Shown in pieces: positions 1-11,454 of a DNA stretch of 64,000 nucleotides. Origin of the DNA: Euphorbia lathyris (Eukaryota; Streptophyta; Magnoliopsida; Malpighiales; Euphorbiaceae); NCBI RefSeq assembly GCF_963576675.1, contig NC_088915.1, positions 35,431,501-35,495,500 of the forward strand, in the 5' to 3' direction. Every line of letters starts with the position of its first letter. Position 1 is the stretch's first letter. The translations under genes were made by a program, and so were the position numbers. The notes beneath the pieces are model-generated. The model ran no database searches. It saw nothing but the letters and a program-made list of their open reading frames with translations, and was not told where the DNA came from.

Positions 1-638
1 GACTAATGTTAATTATATTAGAGTTAGTTGTTTGTAATATTATTGTTTTTTTTAACAATTTTACATCAGCTACTTCAGTGATTTACCGTAATCAAAATTG
101 ATCCTGATGTATTACTGAAATTAAATGCAAAATCAATAAAAATTAATTAATCTGCTATATATATACGATCTTTAATTCAATATTCACAGTATTTTCAAGT
201 ATTTAACCAGCTGTATATTACCACGAACACAAAAAAAAACTGAGATATACTAATTAATACTATATCATACTACTCTCTACAACATGCTAATGTTAAAATG
301 ACTATATTTCTTTATTTCTTTTGATAAGTCACCAATCTAATTAACTCAGCTTCATATAACTTCTCTGAGCTTACCATCCAAAAACAACTACCAACGTGTG
401 ATCTGACAAAAAATTTCATGAAGCTTGGGAATGCTGATTCAAGATTTGACTGAATCTCCTCTGCTTAAATAACAGATGCTGATTTGTTCTGCCCAAGAGA
501 TGTCATTCTATCAACCGCATGCTTATTTTGCCTACAACTTCAGAGAAACAAATATCATTATGATAAAGCTAAAAAAAAATTAACCAAAAATGTTAAAGTT
601 GAAATTTCGGTAATTGCACGAAAGTTTTGGATTTCGGT
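1..638. other. AT-rich sequence, no gene recognised
   Basis: I see no convincing coding sequence here. The short open frame around 484-705 on the plus strand has no ATG start and no recognisable motif. The 3' part of the ankyrin-gene relic described next may extend into this stretch on the minus strand, but I could not recognise its exons. Confidence 0.4.
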
Positions 639-697
639 AATTCCAGCAGCCTACTTGCTTTATCATGATACTTTTGAAGCAAGTAGGTTGCTGGAAT
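639..697. repeat. Hairpin: 22-bp inverted repeat with 15-nt loop
   Basis: Bases 639-660 pair with 676-697 with a single G.U-type mismatch. The word ATTTCGGTAATT occurs three times around it, near 603, 631 and 696. The hairpin sits in or next to the last recognisable exon of the ankyrin relic. It could be a small inverted duplication or the remnant of a tiny MITE. Confidence 0.6.
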
Positions 698-1314
698 TTC
701 GGTAATTGCTAGATATGGATATGAATGTAAAGCTCTTCTTAGGAATTCAATGCTGCCTTCTCTTGCTGCTCTAAATACTGCTCCCTTAACAACTTGTTTC
801 TGAAACTGAAATTAAGAATAAGAATATCAACATTTGAAATTAAGAGTCAGTTCATATTGTTTGTCTATAAACATTTGTTTTGCTGATAAGATAACATTTA
901 CTGACCATTTTAAGCAATTGCATATAATGTTGTATCTCCTTTGTTGTTTACTTGAATGGCCAACCCCGGGTTTTCTGATAACATTTCATTGGCAGTCTCT
1001 AATGTCACAACATATACAAAAAATGGAGAAGAATTATTAATTGGAAAGTATAAACTTAGCATAAATGAAAACCACAATAACAAGTTATGGATAGTTGATT
1101 CGCGCATAAATGTAACTCACCATAGAAACCATAATCAATCAAAGGCAAGAGCAAATCAATGTGATATCTGCCATCCAAAAGCTTCATCGAAACTCGATAG
1201 AGTAGGTGCACCATACGATCGTTTCCCTCTATAGCGGTAATTTTAATTGGTAAACAAGGGGTGCCAAAATAACCAATTGGCGTGGTAGCAAAATCAGGTT
1301 CAATGCTTGCACAT
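690..1314 (-). pseudogene. Ankyrin-repeat (ITN1/ACD6-like) gene fragment
   Basis: Three minus-strand exons can be read. The first is 1314-1121, with acceptor TTTCAG and donor GTGAGT. The second is 998 to about 900, with acceptor ATTAG, and the phase across this junction is kept. The third runs from 799 to about 690, with acceptor TTTCAG. The first exon encodes CLPIKITAIEGNDRMVHLLY, the plant ankyrin pattern in which a 'polV-AA..GH..MV.YLY' helix is followed by a 'LLTALID.DFYD.AL.LL' segment. The second encodes NPGLAIQVNNKGDTTLYAIA, an ankyrin repeat, and then a TAA stop. The third encodes GAVFRAAREGSIEFLRRAL, like the segment before the PGG domain. The 5' exons are missing where the copia element joins, and no PGG membrane segments were found. 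Plant proteins of this family act at membranes in stress and defence signalling. This copy is most likely a dead fragment. Confidence 0.65.
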
Positions 1315-1321
1315 CTGAAAT

Positions 1322-1714
1322 GTCCACAGTTACCAGATAGTCCTGGTTATCATTGGCAACTCGGAGGTTGTGGTAGAACTCCCTTACTAGGTCAGGGTAG
1401 GTGTGATCTCTAATGGAGAACAGCTCGGTCCAGCCATTCTTCGATATCCATTCGCAGAAGAGTTGCTCAGTTTTTACGAAGGCTTCTGAGACCCATCTAG
1501 AGAATTCTATCTTCCATTCCCTAACGTCTTCGAATGCCTTGGTATAGGTTCTGACCTTGGTCGGCTTTCCTTTAGATGAGGTAGCTTGGCCAGCTTTGCC
1601 TTTGCTCGGCGTAGTGACCTTTGTGGTTTCAGGCAAAGTAGTTTGCCTGGAGGGTTCATCGGAACTGGTCTTAGGGTGACCGGCACCAGAGATGTTGACG
1701 GAAACTCTAGTCAT
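1322..1714 (-). pseudogene. Copia-A extra ORF downstream of pol, N-terminal fragment
   Basis: An ATG at 1714 opens a frame of about 130 residues. It is Ser/Thr/Lys-rich at first and then matches the extra ORF of Copia-B over CEWISKNGWTELFS and LVREFY.NLRV. The shared core resembles the 'putative plant transposon protein' domain found in plant retroelements. The open frame runs on to 1229, but after about 1322 it reads the neighbouring ankyrin exon in a wrong frame, so its last 30 or so residues are an artefact of the junction. No membrane segment or signal peptide is visible. Function unknown. Confidence 0.6.
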
Positions 1715-1822
1715 AGTTTCAGAAAAAGATTGGGAAGCTTTGAGAGTCTTAGAGAGAGAGAGAGAATGCTTTGCCAGTGAATTCGGTAAGTGTAAAGAAA
1801 ATAAAAAATGGGGATTTACCCA

Positions 1823-1946
1823 TTATTTATAGCGGTGAAGAGTGGATCTTATCGAATCCATGTGTCAGTTTTGCCTTGGGATTGTCAACCGACAAAGATC
1901 CTGGCTTTTATGACACATTCGGCGCATACGTCATCCTAGGTGGCTA
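1823..1946 (-). promoter_or_regulatory. Candidate internal promoter of the Copia-A extra ORF
   Basis: On the minus strand CTATAAATAA lies at 1832-1823, about 110 bp before the extra ORF's ATG at 1714. A TC-rich leader follows at about 1765-1741. Further upstream, 1946-1927 is the 20-bp word TAGCCACCTAGGATGACGTA, with a TGACGTA core typical of bZIP sites. The same word, TATA box and CT-rich leader occur in the same order before the extra ORF of Copia-B. Confidence 0.5.
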
Positions 1947-2250
1947 TTCGCGTGCTTTTGCATTTAATGCAACGGATCTAACACTCAGCGTTTAGAATAC
2001 TAAGCGTTTTATATTCTGAGTGGTCAGTAGTATATAAAAGGATGATTTCTCAGTTTGAGATTACTACTCGGTGTGCACATTTACTCAGTATTGATATATA
2101 TTTTGCGTTAAGTACTCAGTATAATAATCACTCAGCATGCATTTGCATAAATCATTCAGTGTAGTAATTCACTCAGCATAAATTTACATTTAGAACAGGA
2201 ATTTACTGAAGCGGATTAAACATACCAATGGCTTCTCTCAGTATGCTGAA

Positions 2251-5200
2251 CTATTCACGAGCCAGTGGCTTTGTGAAGATATCCACAAGCTGCTCATCCG
2301 TTGGGACGTAGGTCAGCTTTATCTCACCCTTGAGTACATGGTCTCTAATGAAGTGATGTCTTATGCTGACATGCTTCATTCTGCTGTGTTGAATTGGGTT
2401 CTTTGATAGATCAATTGCACTTTTGTTGTCGCATTTGACCTCAATTGTCTTTGTTTGAACACCATAGTCTTCAAGATGTTGCTTAATCCATAGGACTTGA
2501 GCAACACAGTGACCAGTAGCAATGTACTCGGCTTCAGTGGTAGACAAGGCTACTGACGCCTGCTTCTTGCTGAACTAGGATACAAGACAGCTTCCTAAGA
2601 AATGACATCCTCTAGAGGTGCTTTTCCGTTCTAGCTTATCTCGACCATATTCAGCGTCAGTGTATCCAACGAGTGTAAAGTCATGAGTGTTGGGATACCA
2701 TAAACCTGCGTTCACTGAGCTTTGCAAATATCTAAGGATTCTTTTTACAGATATGTAATGAGATTCCTTAGGGTTAGATTGATATCTAGCACAGTAGCAT
2801 ACTGAGAACTGAATGTCCGGTCTACTTGCTGTTAAGTAAAGTAGAGAGCCTATCATACCTCGATATAATTTGCTGTCTACCGACTTACCATTCTCGTCAG
2901 CGCAGAAGACAGTATCAGTGCCCATAGGAGTGGATATTGGCTTGCAATTTTCAAGATCATATTTCTTCAATATCTCCTTAGCATATTTAGCTTGACTGAT
3001 GAAGATGCCATTTTTCCCTTGTTTGATTTGAAGTCCAAGGAAGAAGTTGACTTCTCCCATCATCGACATTTCAAACTCAGTCTGCATTTGCTTGCTAAAT
3101 TCCTTGCACATTGACTCATTAGTAGCACCGAAAATAATATCATCAACGTATATTTGAGCCAGCAAGGTATCTTTACCCTTTCTCTTAATGAATAAGGTTG
3201 TATCAGCTTTGCCCATAACATAGTTTCTAGTCAGCAGGAAACTGGTCAGCCTCTCATACCAAGCACGTGGTGCTTGCTTGAGGCCGTACAGAGCCTTTTT
3301 GAGTTTATAAACGTGGTTTGGGAATTTAGGATCCTCAAACCCTGGAGGTTGATTAACATAAACTTCCTCGTTTATAACTCCATTGAGGAATGCACTCTTA
3401 ACATCCATTTGAAACAGTTTAAATTTCATATAGCTTACATAAGCACATAAAATCCTAATAGCCTCTAGCCTTGCCACTGGGGCAAAGGTCTCACCATAGT
3501 CAATACCTTCTTGCTGACTGTAGCCCTGAGCTACAAGCCTTGCTTTGTTCCTGACTACATTTCCTTGCTCATCCAGCTTGTTGCGGAAGACCCATCTTGT
3601 TCCAATGGTCTTCTGATTCATTGGATGTGGCACTAGCTCCCATACATCGTTTCTTCTGAATTGGTCAAGTTCCTCTTGCATTGCGCTCATCCAGAATTCA
3701 TCTTCCTCAGCATCAGCGAAGTTCTTAGGTTCCTGAACTGAGACGAAGGCTACATTGCTGAGGTACCTCCTGAGTTGGTTTCGTGTCATCAGGGTATTCT
3801 CAGCGGCATCAAGGATTGCACTCTCTGAGTGCCCTCTTGGAATCCTTATCTCCTTGGGTAGATTGATGTCTTATGCTGTCTGTGTTTCAACAATCTCTGC
3901 ATGTGTAGACTGGTCAGTGAAAACAATGTTTGGTTCACTTTTACCTTTGGTCAGCCCTTGAGGGAATGACTCAGCGGCTGTATCTTGATCAGCGGGCGCT
4001 GAGTGTGGATCATCCTCGGTCAGCGGTAGATATTTTCCTGCAGGGTTAGTTTCGTCGAACTCAATATGTACTGACTCTTCTAAAACTTGAGTTCGTTTAT
4101 TGAAAACTCTGTATGCTTTGCTGTTTGTTGAGTAGCCTAAAAAGATAGCTTCATCAGCTTTTGAGTCAAATTTAGCTAGGCTATCTTTGGTGTTTAAAAT
4201 AAAACATTTACAGCCAAAGGCACGAAAGTATCCAATGTTGGGCTTTCGTCCTTTCCAAAGCTCGTAGGGGGTTTTCTTTAGTATAGGTCTAATAAGAGCC
4301 CTATTAAGAATATAGCACGCTGTGTTAATAGCTTCTCCCCAAAAGTACTTTGGAAGCCTATGCTCACTCAGCATTGTCCTGGCTATTTCAACCAAGGTTC
4401 TGTTCTTCCTTTCAACAACCCCATTTTGTTGAGGCGTCCTAGGAGCAGAAAAATTATGGTCAATGCCGCTGGCTTCACAAAATTCAACAAACTGTTGGTT
4501 TTTGAATTCTCCACCATTATCACTTCGGATGTGAGCCAATTTTAGGTCTTTGTCATTTTCAAGTTTTCTAACTAAATTTGAAAATGTCTCAAAGGTCTCA
4601 TCCTTGCTACTCAGCAAGATGACCCAAGTGTACCGAGAGAAGTCATCTACAATGACCAAGGAAAATCTTCTTCCACCCAGACTTAGCGGCTGGACTGGAC
4701 CGAAGAGATCCAAGTGTAGTAACTCTAACGGACGCTTAGATGAGACAACATTTTTACTATGAAAAGATTGTTTGGTTTGTTTTCCAACTTGGCAAGCGTG
4801 GCATAATTGATATTTTTCAAATCTAAGTTCAGGCAGTCCCTCAACCAATTGCTTTCTTGCTAATTTGGCCAGGAGGTCCATGCTTACATGACCAAGTCTC
4901 CTATGCCATAGCCAAGAATTTTCTTCCTTTGAAACTAAGCATACAGTTTTTGAAAACTTTTTCTCTAAGTCTAGCATAAAGACATTATCAATCCGAGGGG
5001 CAGTTAAAATTAACTCATTTGTTTTTCCCTCGTATATTTTACATCCAGTAGCATCAAATATAACTTTTCTCCCATTGTCACATAGCTGAGCTACGCTGAG
5101 TAAGTTATATTTGAGTCCGCTGACTAGGGAGACTGACTCAATAGTAGGATTACCTCCGATGGTTCCTGACCCTAGTATCTTACCCTTTTTGTTGTCTCCA

Positions 5201-5330
5201 AAACTTACACTTCCTCCTCGTTTACGCTCAAATGTGATGAACTGAGTTTCATCACCAGTCATGTGCCTCGAGCATGCGCTGTCAATATACCACATCTTTG
5301 ACTTCTCAGCACACCTCAGGCTTACCTGTA
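2251..5330 (-). pseudogene. Copia-A pol polyprotein (PR-INT-RT-RNase H)
   Basis: Read from 5330 down, the domains come in Ty1/copia order. They are a protease with WYIDSACSRHMTGD, a GAG-pre-integrase zinc motif (HRRLGH...C..C), an integrase with IRSDNGGEF and GVVERKNRTL, an RT with [10 protein letters not shown], and an RNase H with STTEAEYIA and CDNKSAIDL. The frame is constant from 5295 to 2251 but has two nonsense codons. One is near 3871 between integrase and RT, the other near 2574 just before the second RNase H motif. The join to gag near 5330 is also out of frame. The product would copy and integrate the element's own RNA but is not made intact here. Confidence 0.85.
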
Positions 5331-5336
5331 TTGTAA

Positions 5337-7005
5337 CTAGTTACTTTTAGGTACCCAATTCTTTTTGGGTCCTTGCTTGTTAGGTTCAACAGGTAAAGCA
5401 TCATATTTTATTTTATGGCGACATACTTGGACAGTATGGTCATTCTTTCCACAGAAATCACAGCTGACTTTCCGTTTAGGATTTCTCACTGACTGGTCAG
5501 CACCCCAGTGCTGAGCATGCCAACACACCTTTGTGGTGTGTCCTTTCTTCCCACAGAAGTCACACTGGACATTCCGCTGGGGATTCCATCTCTGCTGACC
5601 AGTACTTCAGTACTGAGCATTTAGAGGAATATTTCTTTTGTTTTGAACCTTTAGTTGGTTCTGGATATTTGTGACGTCCTTTCTCAGTTTCTTTGAATCT
5701 GATTGGACTTCAGAGACAGACTTATATATGATCTCCATGTTATCATGCAAAGTTGAGTTGTCCTGAAGAAGGAATCTGAGGTCACTTAGCTTGACCTCTT
5801 CAACCTCGTCACAGCGCCTGCTGAGTGCTCTAATTTTCTTATTACACTTTTTGACAAGTGTATAGAGGTCACTCAGGGCATTACCCATTTCGTTTCTGAG
5901 CTGGGGAAGTGATATTACCTCATTTGATTGCTCCTCATCGTCAGATGCAATGAAGGGGTCAACATGCTCAGAGACGCACGGCTCAGCAAGTTCATCAGCC
6001 ATGAAGCATATCTTCGCTGACTCGGTGGCCTCAGCTTCTGTTGATGAAGACTCATCACTGTCGCTCCATGTTGCCACCATTGCCTTTTTGCCGTTCTTCT
6101 TTTCTTTCCTCAGCGTGGGGCAACTTGACTTGATATGGCCAGTTTGATGACATTCAAAGCATGTAATAGGCTTTGAGTTGTCCTTCTTGTATTTGCTGTC
6201 GCTGGACTCAGCTTTATACTTATCAAACTTTCTGTAAGGCTTCTTAGAATATTTGTCATTCTTTCTGAACAACCTTTTCATCTTCCTTGTGAACATAGCC
6301 ATCTCCTCATCATCTGTTGAGCTCCCATCAGTGGAGTCAGCTTTCATGACAAGAGATTTTTGCTTCTTGCCTTCAGACTTTTCCTTCACCTTGAAATTCT
6401 TCATTGAGATGTCATGGGTCAGCAGCGAGCCGATGAGCTCATCATATTTGTAGGTGGTTAAGTCTTGAGCTTCCTCAACAGCGGTCTTCTTTGCTTGCCA
6501 GTCTTTGGGAAGGCTCCTGAGTATCTTCTTGACTTGTTCTTCCTCAGTGAAGATCTTCCCAAGTCTCTTGAGCTCATTGATGATGTTGGTAAACCTTGCA
6601 TTCATGTCAGATATTCCCCTCATCATTGTTCATTTCGAACAGCTCATACAATCTCATTTCCTGGTTCACCTTGGACTCATTTACTTTATTGGTTCCTTCG
6701 TAGGTGACCTCCAGCTTCTTCCAGATCTCTTGCGCCGACTCACAACTTGAGATTTTATTATATTCTGCAGCATCGAGCGCACAGTGAAGCATGTTTATAG
6801 CCGAAGCATGATTTTGTACAAATGGACCTTGGACTATGGATAGCCAGGCACTCATATTTGTAGCCTGAATGAAATTTTTCATCCTATTCTTCCAGAAGGT
6901 ATAGTTAGACCTGAAGAATAGGGGAGGCCGAGTAATGGACAGCCCCTCATGTAAGATCTGAGTTGTTTGGTTTCCTGGGAGAAACCGAGTGCTATTTTCG
7001 CCCAT
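5337..7005 (-). pseudogene. Copia-A gag with three CCHC knuckles
   Basis: ATG at 7005, about 50 bp after the primer-binding site. The N-terminal half is the UBN2-like copia Gag region (FWKNRM, CESAQEIWKKLEVTYEG). A frameshift near 6620 breaks it, and about 30 residues present in Copia-B are missing after GPFV. The C-terminal part holds a classic zinc knuckle, CFECHQTGHIKSSC. After a linker there are two further CX2CX4HX4C motifs (CDFCGK type) near 5566-5525 and 5460-5418, with breaks between them. A TAG follows PKKNWVPK near 5337. Gag would coat element RNA in virus-like particles. This copy cannot make a full protein. Confidence 0.8.
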
Positions 7006-7053
7006 AGTGGGGATCAGCTCAAGGTGGTTAAACCTTTTACAGTGAGCTTTTAA

Positions 7054-7065
7054 GCTCTGATACCA
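7054..7065 (-). other. Copia-A primer-binding site
   Basis: The minus strand reads TGGTATCAGAGC, complementary to the 3' end of initiator tRNA-Met. It is separated from the LTR end by 2 bp. This fixes element orientation and the LTR boundary at 7068. Confidence 0.92.
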
Positions 7066-7067
7066 CT

Positions 7068-8411
7068 TGTTGGTCCCTTATAACGTTACAAGTATAGTTC
7101 CAAGGGGGGGGGGGGTAGGAACTATTTAAAAAATTTTGTTAGGGCAGACTTCTTTTTCGTGAGAAAAAGGTTTTAACAGCAGCGCTGAGTGAATAACAAG
7201 ATACTGGCTTAGTCAACTGGTGACTAGGTCAGTTTCTTTACTTGAGTCAGGAGATAGCACTTAGAGTCTATTCCTGAGCTCAGATATTCAATGCGCACAA
7301 CTCAGCTTGACCTCTTCACTTGGTCAGTTTTTTTGTTTAAGCAAGCAATAAATATATAAAGGAGTTTAAGGTTAGAAATATGTTACTCAGCAGATTTATC
7401 CAGGTTCGGCCTCCAAGCCTACGTCCTATCCCCGGAACACGTTCCGAGATTTCGAATTCTCTACTGAGCTCTTTAACGGTAGAGCATCAAACCTTTTACA
7501 ATCTTAGAAACTGAGTATAACAAGAGTACCTTCCTCTATACCTCTACTCAATCCTAATCTCTCGCTGAGTACTATAATCGAGTACTCAGCCTCTCCTTTC
7601 TAATCTCTATAAATGATAAGTGTTTGTCCTAAACAACGATAGCTAAGACACCTTAGATGATTGAATAATCACTCTAGACTTTTACACAAAAGATATGAAA
7701 TTTAGTGTAAGATTGCTTTGCTTTTTCTTGCAGAACTTTGCGTAGAAATTTGGTCAGCGTAATGGCTTGATCAAGTTCTGTATTGAATGAAGCAACTGAA
7801 GGGCTCTATTTATAGAGACGTCTGAGGCATCGGTCATTTCGAATTTCGAAATAACCGTTGGAGGGAAACGGCTTCCTGTCGTTGTCATCCTGTCTTGCTC
7901 AGAGCTCTCGGCCAATCAGATTTGAGTATCTTCTGTCCTCGGTCAGCTTTTGGTCAGCTCGGCAGAATGTCTCTCCATTTATGGTAAGGTCAACTAGACA
8001 GCATTCTGTGTCTTCTAAACTTTACCCAAAGTGGAAACACTTTGTCTGGAAGTTGTTCTTGCTCAGCTGCTGTCTTGTACTCTTTGTCGAATCAACTCAA
8101 CAGCTTCGTCCCGAAGTTGTTCCACGAAGGTCTTCTAGATCCTTCTTCCGCTGAGCTGCGTTTTGTACATAACGACAGCGTTTTGACATACGCGGGCCGA
8201 GTTGCCTTAAACTGTTTGACTTGGGCTTTTGACTTCCGTATTGGGCTTTGAGCCTTTTAATCTTTGTGTCTTATAAACAATTTAACTCAACATTGAACAA
8301 ACACATTAGTAGAATAAATTAAAGCATTTAAACTTAGTGTGTTTAGAATATTTTTTAATTACACTTAAACAATTTTGTCAAATCAAAATTATGTGGAAAG
8401 GTGTTTCAACA
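7068..8411 (-). repeat. Copia-A 5' LTR (1,344 bp)
   Basis: On the minus strand it runs TGTTGAAACACC...GGGACCAACA, the same termini as the Copia-B LTRs. A TATA box (CTATAAATAG, about 7815-7804) marks the likely start of the element transcript. A run of 12 G lies at 7104-7115. No partner LTR remains in the window, so no insertion date can be read. Confidence 0.88.
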
Positions 8412-9483
8412 AATACTTCATTAAGAAAAAATAAAATGTTTAATTAATGGGCAAAAAATATTTTCACTCTCCTCTTTATATGCTTATGTCTCGATATTCT
8501 CTCTTATTTTTCTTAAAAAAAACCCCGAGAGGAAGATGGTTCTCTCCTAATTATCTTTTTCGTCCCTTCATTTTTTTTCAATTCTTTTGTTTGTTTTTCT
8601 TACTTATAAAATTCAAGAATATATAATGATTAGAAAATATTAATAAAGTCAAATAAGTGATATCTGCGAGTATGGCTGATATTCTATATAGTGAAAAAAT
8701 GAAGAACAAATTGATCAAATGTCTTGATGAAATATTTTCGAGATGAAAATAGGAGAAATCATCATCTTAAACTGATTCAATTAAATATATTGGGTTATTG
8801 TAGCAGAATGAATAATTGAATTTGAATACTTGGTGATCATGAAATTCCATCATCCAAAATAATTATCATCAAGATGAATTTGTGACTAATTCTTTCGAAT
8901 TTTATTTTTTTATATGTAACATATTGAATTGATAAAGTTTCTTCATATGCAACATTAGAAAAGTATTGATTGTAATAATTTATAGAATAATATATTGATG
9001 TTGCTTCCATTTTAACATAGATTGTATCGTAGATATAATATTTAATTTTAATTGTAGTTTAATTCAATTTTTGTTTAACCTATATTGTAATTCTTTTGTA
9101 TCGTAAATATAATATTTAATTTTAATTATAGTTTAATTCAATTTTTGGTTTTTTTATTATATTCTAATATATTTCTTAATTAATCTGCTATTTTATTATT
9201 ATTGTTTCACAGAATATTTGGAATATGAAAATATATTAAAATTTCTAAAAAGTACAAATCATTGAATTTTGTAAAAATAAATAAATCATTCATCTTTAGT
9301 TAAAATTCTATAAAAAAAGTAGTCAATTATTTTTAAAATTAATTTAATTTGAATTATCATTAAAAAATATATATTAATTTCAAATATACATAATATAAAT
9401 TTTTTTCATAGCATGATATAAAATTATTTAAAAATAAATATGTCAATTTATTTATTTATCTAAATTATATAAAAGTTTCATAC
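8412..9483. other. AT-rich non-coding stretch
   Basis: No ORF with family features is visible. The stretch contains a diverged direct repeat of about 55 bp (9022-9074 and 9096-9150, beginning TTGTATCG). Its right end carries a Helitron-type terminus, so part of it may be Helitron body, but I found no convincing 5' terminus. Confidence 0.5.
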
Positions 9484-9511
9484 CCCGTGCATCGCACGGG
9501 TTTTCGACTAG
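9484..9511 (+). mobile_element. Helitron-type 3' terminus
   Basis: CCCGTGCATCGCACGGG forms a perfect 7-bp stem with a 3-nt loop (9484-9500). It is followed 7 nt later by CTAG (9508-9511) and then T. A short GC-rich hairpin about 10 nt before a terminal CTRR is the hallmark of Helitron 3' ends, which make no target duplication. No Rep/helicase gene is present, so if real it is a non-autonomous or truncated copy. Confidence 0.55.
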
Positions 9512-9544
9512 TATATAAATAATACTAAATACTAAATTATAATT

Positions 9545-10137
9545 TAGTGCTCCTTTCTTTGGAAAGGCCTTAGTGCTGTGTTTTCAGAGTGTTGCTCTGG
9601 GATTGGTTGGGCAGTGGGCAATGGCAATTCTATCAGTTTTTGGAATGATGTCTGGATTGGTGATAAGCCTTTATTAGAAGTCTGTAGAGTTCCACCACCT
9701 TTTGACAGTCGGAATTGGAGAATTGCTGATGTTGTAGATTTTAAGGGTGAGTGGATTTGGTTGAGGTTCGATTCGTATCTTAGTCTGGAAACGCTCCTGA
9801 AAATTACAGGAGTTAAAATTAGTAGCAAGGAGGAAGACAGGGATAATCACTATTGGTCCTTGACTAATAATGGGGCTTATTCGTGTAAGTCCACTTTCGA
9901 GGCCTTCAAATTAAAATTTGGAGACTCCGCACCCTAAAGTTTGGAAAATTATTTGGGCCTTGAAAGTTTCGTACCGTATTAGGAGTTTCCTGTGGCTTGG
10001 GGTCAAAAATAGGTTGCTGACTAATATGGATAGAAAAAGACGTCATTTGGTGGGTTCTGGAGCTTGTAGTAGATGCAGAGGTCATGATGAAACTATTTGT
10101 CATGCTCTTAGAGATTGTGCTAAGAGTAAAGAAGTGT
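9545..10137 (+). pseudogene. LINE-1 fragment, zinc-binding RT domain (5' part)
   Basis: A 5'-truncated LINE starts abruptly at about 9545 in the reading CSFLWKGLSAVF. It continues through FWNDVWIGDKPL, HYWSLTNNGAYSCKS, and RSFLWLGVK..LLTN...RR....GACSRCRGHDET.CHALRDC, which is the zf-RVT domain of plant LINE ORF2. A frameshift lies near 9925. The frame stops dead at 10137 where a CACTA element is inserted in the codons for KEVWRKV. The LINE resumes at 16047. Confidence 0.85.
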
Positions 10138-10611
10138 CACTACAAGAAAATTGACTTTTTGTGGGGAAAAAATTGTGGGGAAATACTTTTCCCCACTAAA
10201 AATAATAAATTTGTGGGGAATTATAAATTCGTCACAAAATAAAAGATATTTGTAAGGATTGAAAAATTTCGCTACAAAGTTATACATATTTGTGGGGAGT
10301 TCAAAATATCGCCACAAAGTTTAATTATTTATGAAGAAATCGTAATTTCGTCACTGATAATATACTACATTAGTGGGGAAAACTAAAATTCCCCACAAAA
10401 ATACAAAATATTAGTGGAGAGTTTAGAAATTCCCCACTGAAAATACTTATCCTAATTAATAAATTTTTCTAAATATTGAAGGGGAAAAAAATTGTTTTAC
10501 TTGACTTTACAATTAACTAAAAAAACTATACACATGCATGGAAAAAATTGTTTTATTTGACTTTATAATTAACTAAAAAAACTATACACATGCATTTAAT
10601 AAAAAGGATAA

Positions 10612-11168
10612 GATGTAAAAATATGTAAGCCATAACAATTTTACCACTAACGTCTAAAATGATACAATTTTACCTTTAACGTTGGCAGTTAAGAGCAATT
10701 TTAGCTGTAACGTTGATAAATTGGATCAATTTGAAAAATAATTCATTAAATTGTCTCTTGGTCATGAATCTTTTCATCTACACTTCATATATGTGTTATT
10801 TTTATCACTAATTAGTAACAAATCACAAACAGATTATACGTGAAAAAATAAAAATAAAATAAAAAATATATTGTATTTTGTACGCTTTGGACAAAAAAAA
10901 AATCAAATATTTCTTGAAATTTTAAAAAATTTAATCTCCAATACTATTATTAAATGACAAAAAAATATGAAATCTTTTTTAGAAACAACGAATATACAAT
11001 TGGTGCAGAATAAAAAACACAATATTTGTGTGAAATTGACCTAACTTGTCAACGTTAAGGGTAAAATTGCTCCTGCTGCCAATACTAGGGGTAAAATTGT
11101 ACAATTTTAGACGTTAAGGGTAAAATTGCTCCTGGATATAAACATTCGGGGTATTTTTGTACCTTATC
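10612..11168. repeat. Fold-back repeat, AACGTT family copy 1
   Basis: The left arm reads ACAATTTTACC..TAACGTTGG and GTAACGTTGATAAATTGG. The right arm is its inverse, ending GGGGTATTTTTGTACCTTATC. Related copies lie at 35570-36005 and 40175-40710. The unit is about 0.5 kb with long, imperfect inverted arms and no ORF. It lies inside the CACTA element. Confidence 0.7.
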
Positions 11169-11302
11169 TCTAATAAATATATAAAAGATAGCTATATCAT
11201 ATTTGACAATTATGTAACAATTACATAATGGCTAGTTCTTTTAATTAGTACCATTTTTTTTATAGCATTTTTTAAAAATAAAATATAAATGCATTAAAAT
11301 GT

Positions 11303-11454
11303 AGGTGTTCGCTATGGTTACTTTGTTTTTTACAAAGTACCGTTACTTGGTGTGGTTTTCACCATTGGATTAATTTTATGCTCTATCATCCAATGGTGAA
11401 AACCACACCAAGTAACGGTACTTTATAAAAAACAAAGTAACCATAGCGGCACCT
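11303..11454. mobile_element. 152-bp MITE with near-perfect inverted arms
   Basis: The two arms (AGGTG..CGCTATGGTTAC and inverse) pair over roughly 65-70 bp, including TACCGTTACTTGGTGTGGTT. The unit is flanked by TAAAATGT (11295-11302 and 11455-11462), an 8-bp duplication that can be read as 9 bp (TTAAAATGT). It fits a hAT- or Mutator-type MITE. It is nested in a CACTA which is nested in a LINE. Confidence 0.8.

Larger units (their letters stand above)
1322..8411 (-). mobile_element. Copia-A: 3'-truncated Sirevirus-like LTR retrotransposon
   Basis: Read on the minus strand the order is LTR (8411-7068), primer-binding site (7065-7054), gag, protease-integrase-RT-RNase H, spacer with a TATA box, and the start of an extra ORF. 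There the element stops abruptly about 10-20 bp from the acceptor of an ankyrin exon. There is no second LTR and most of the extra ORF is missing, so a deletion removed the 3' end. Gene order, the iMet-type PBS, long LTRs and an added gene after pol fit the SIRE/Maximus (Sirevirus) lineage of Ty1/copia. It belongs to the same family as Copia-B at 17.5-29.4 kb. Confidence 0.85.

Noticed and set aside
956..1234. Plus-strand open frame of 92 codons
   Set aside because: It is antisense to the ankyrin exons, whose protein and splice sites are clearly on the minus strand.
1771..1995. Plus-strand open frame of 74 codons
   Set aside because: It is the reverse strand of the Copia-A pol-to-extra-gene spacer, including the TATA box, with no family features.
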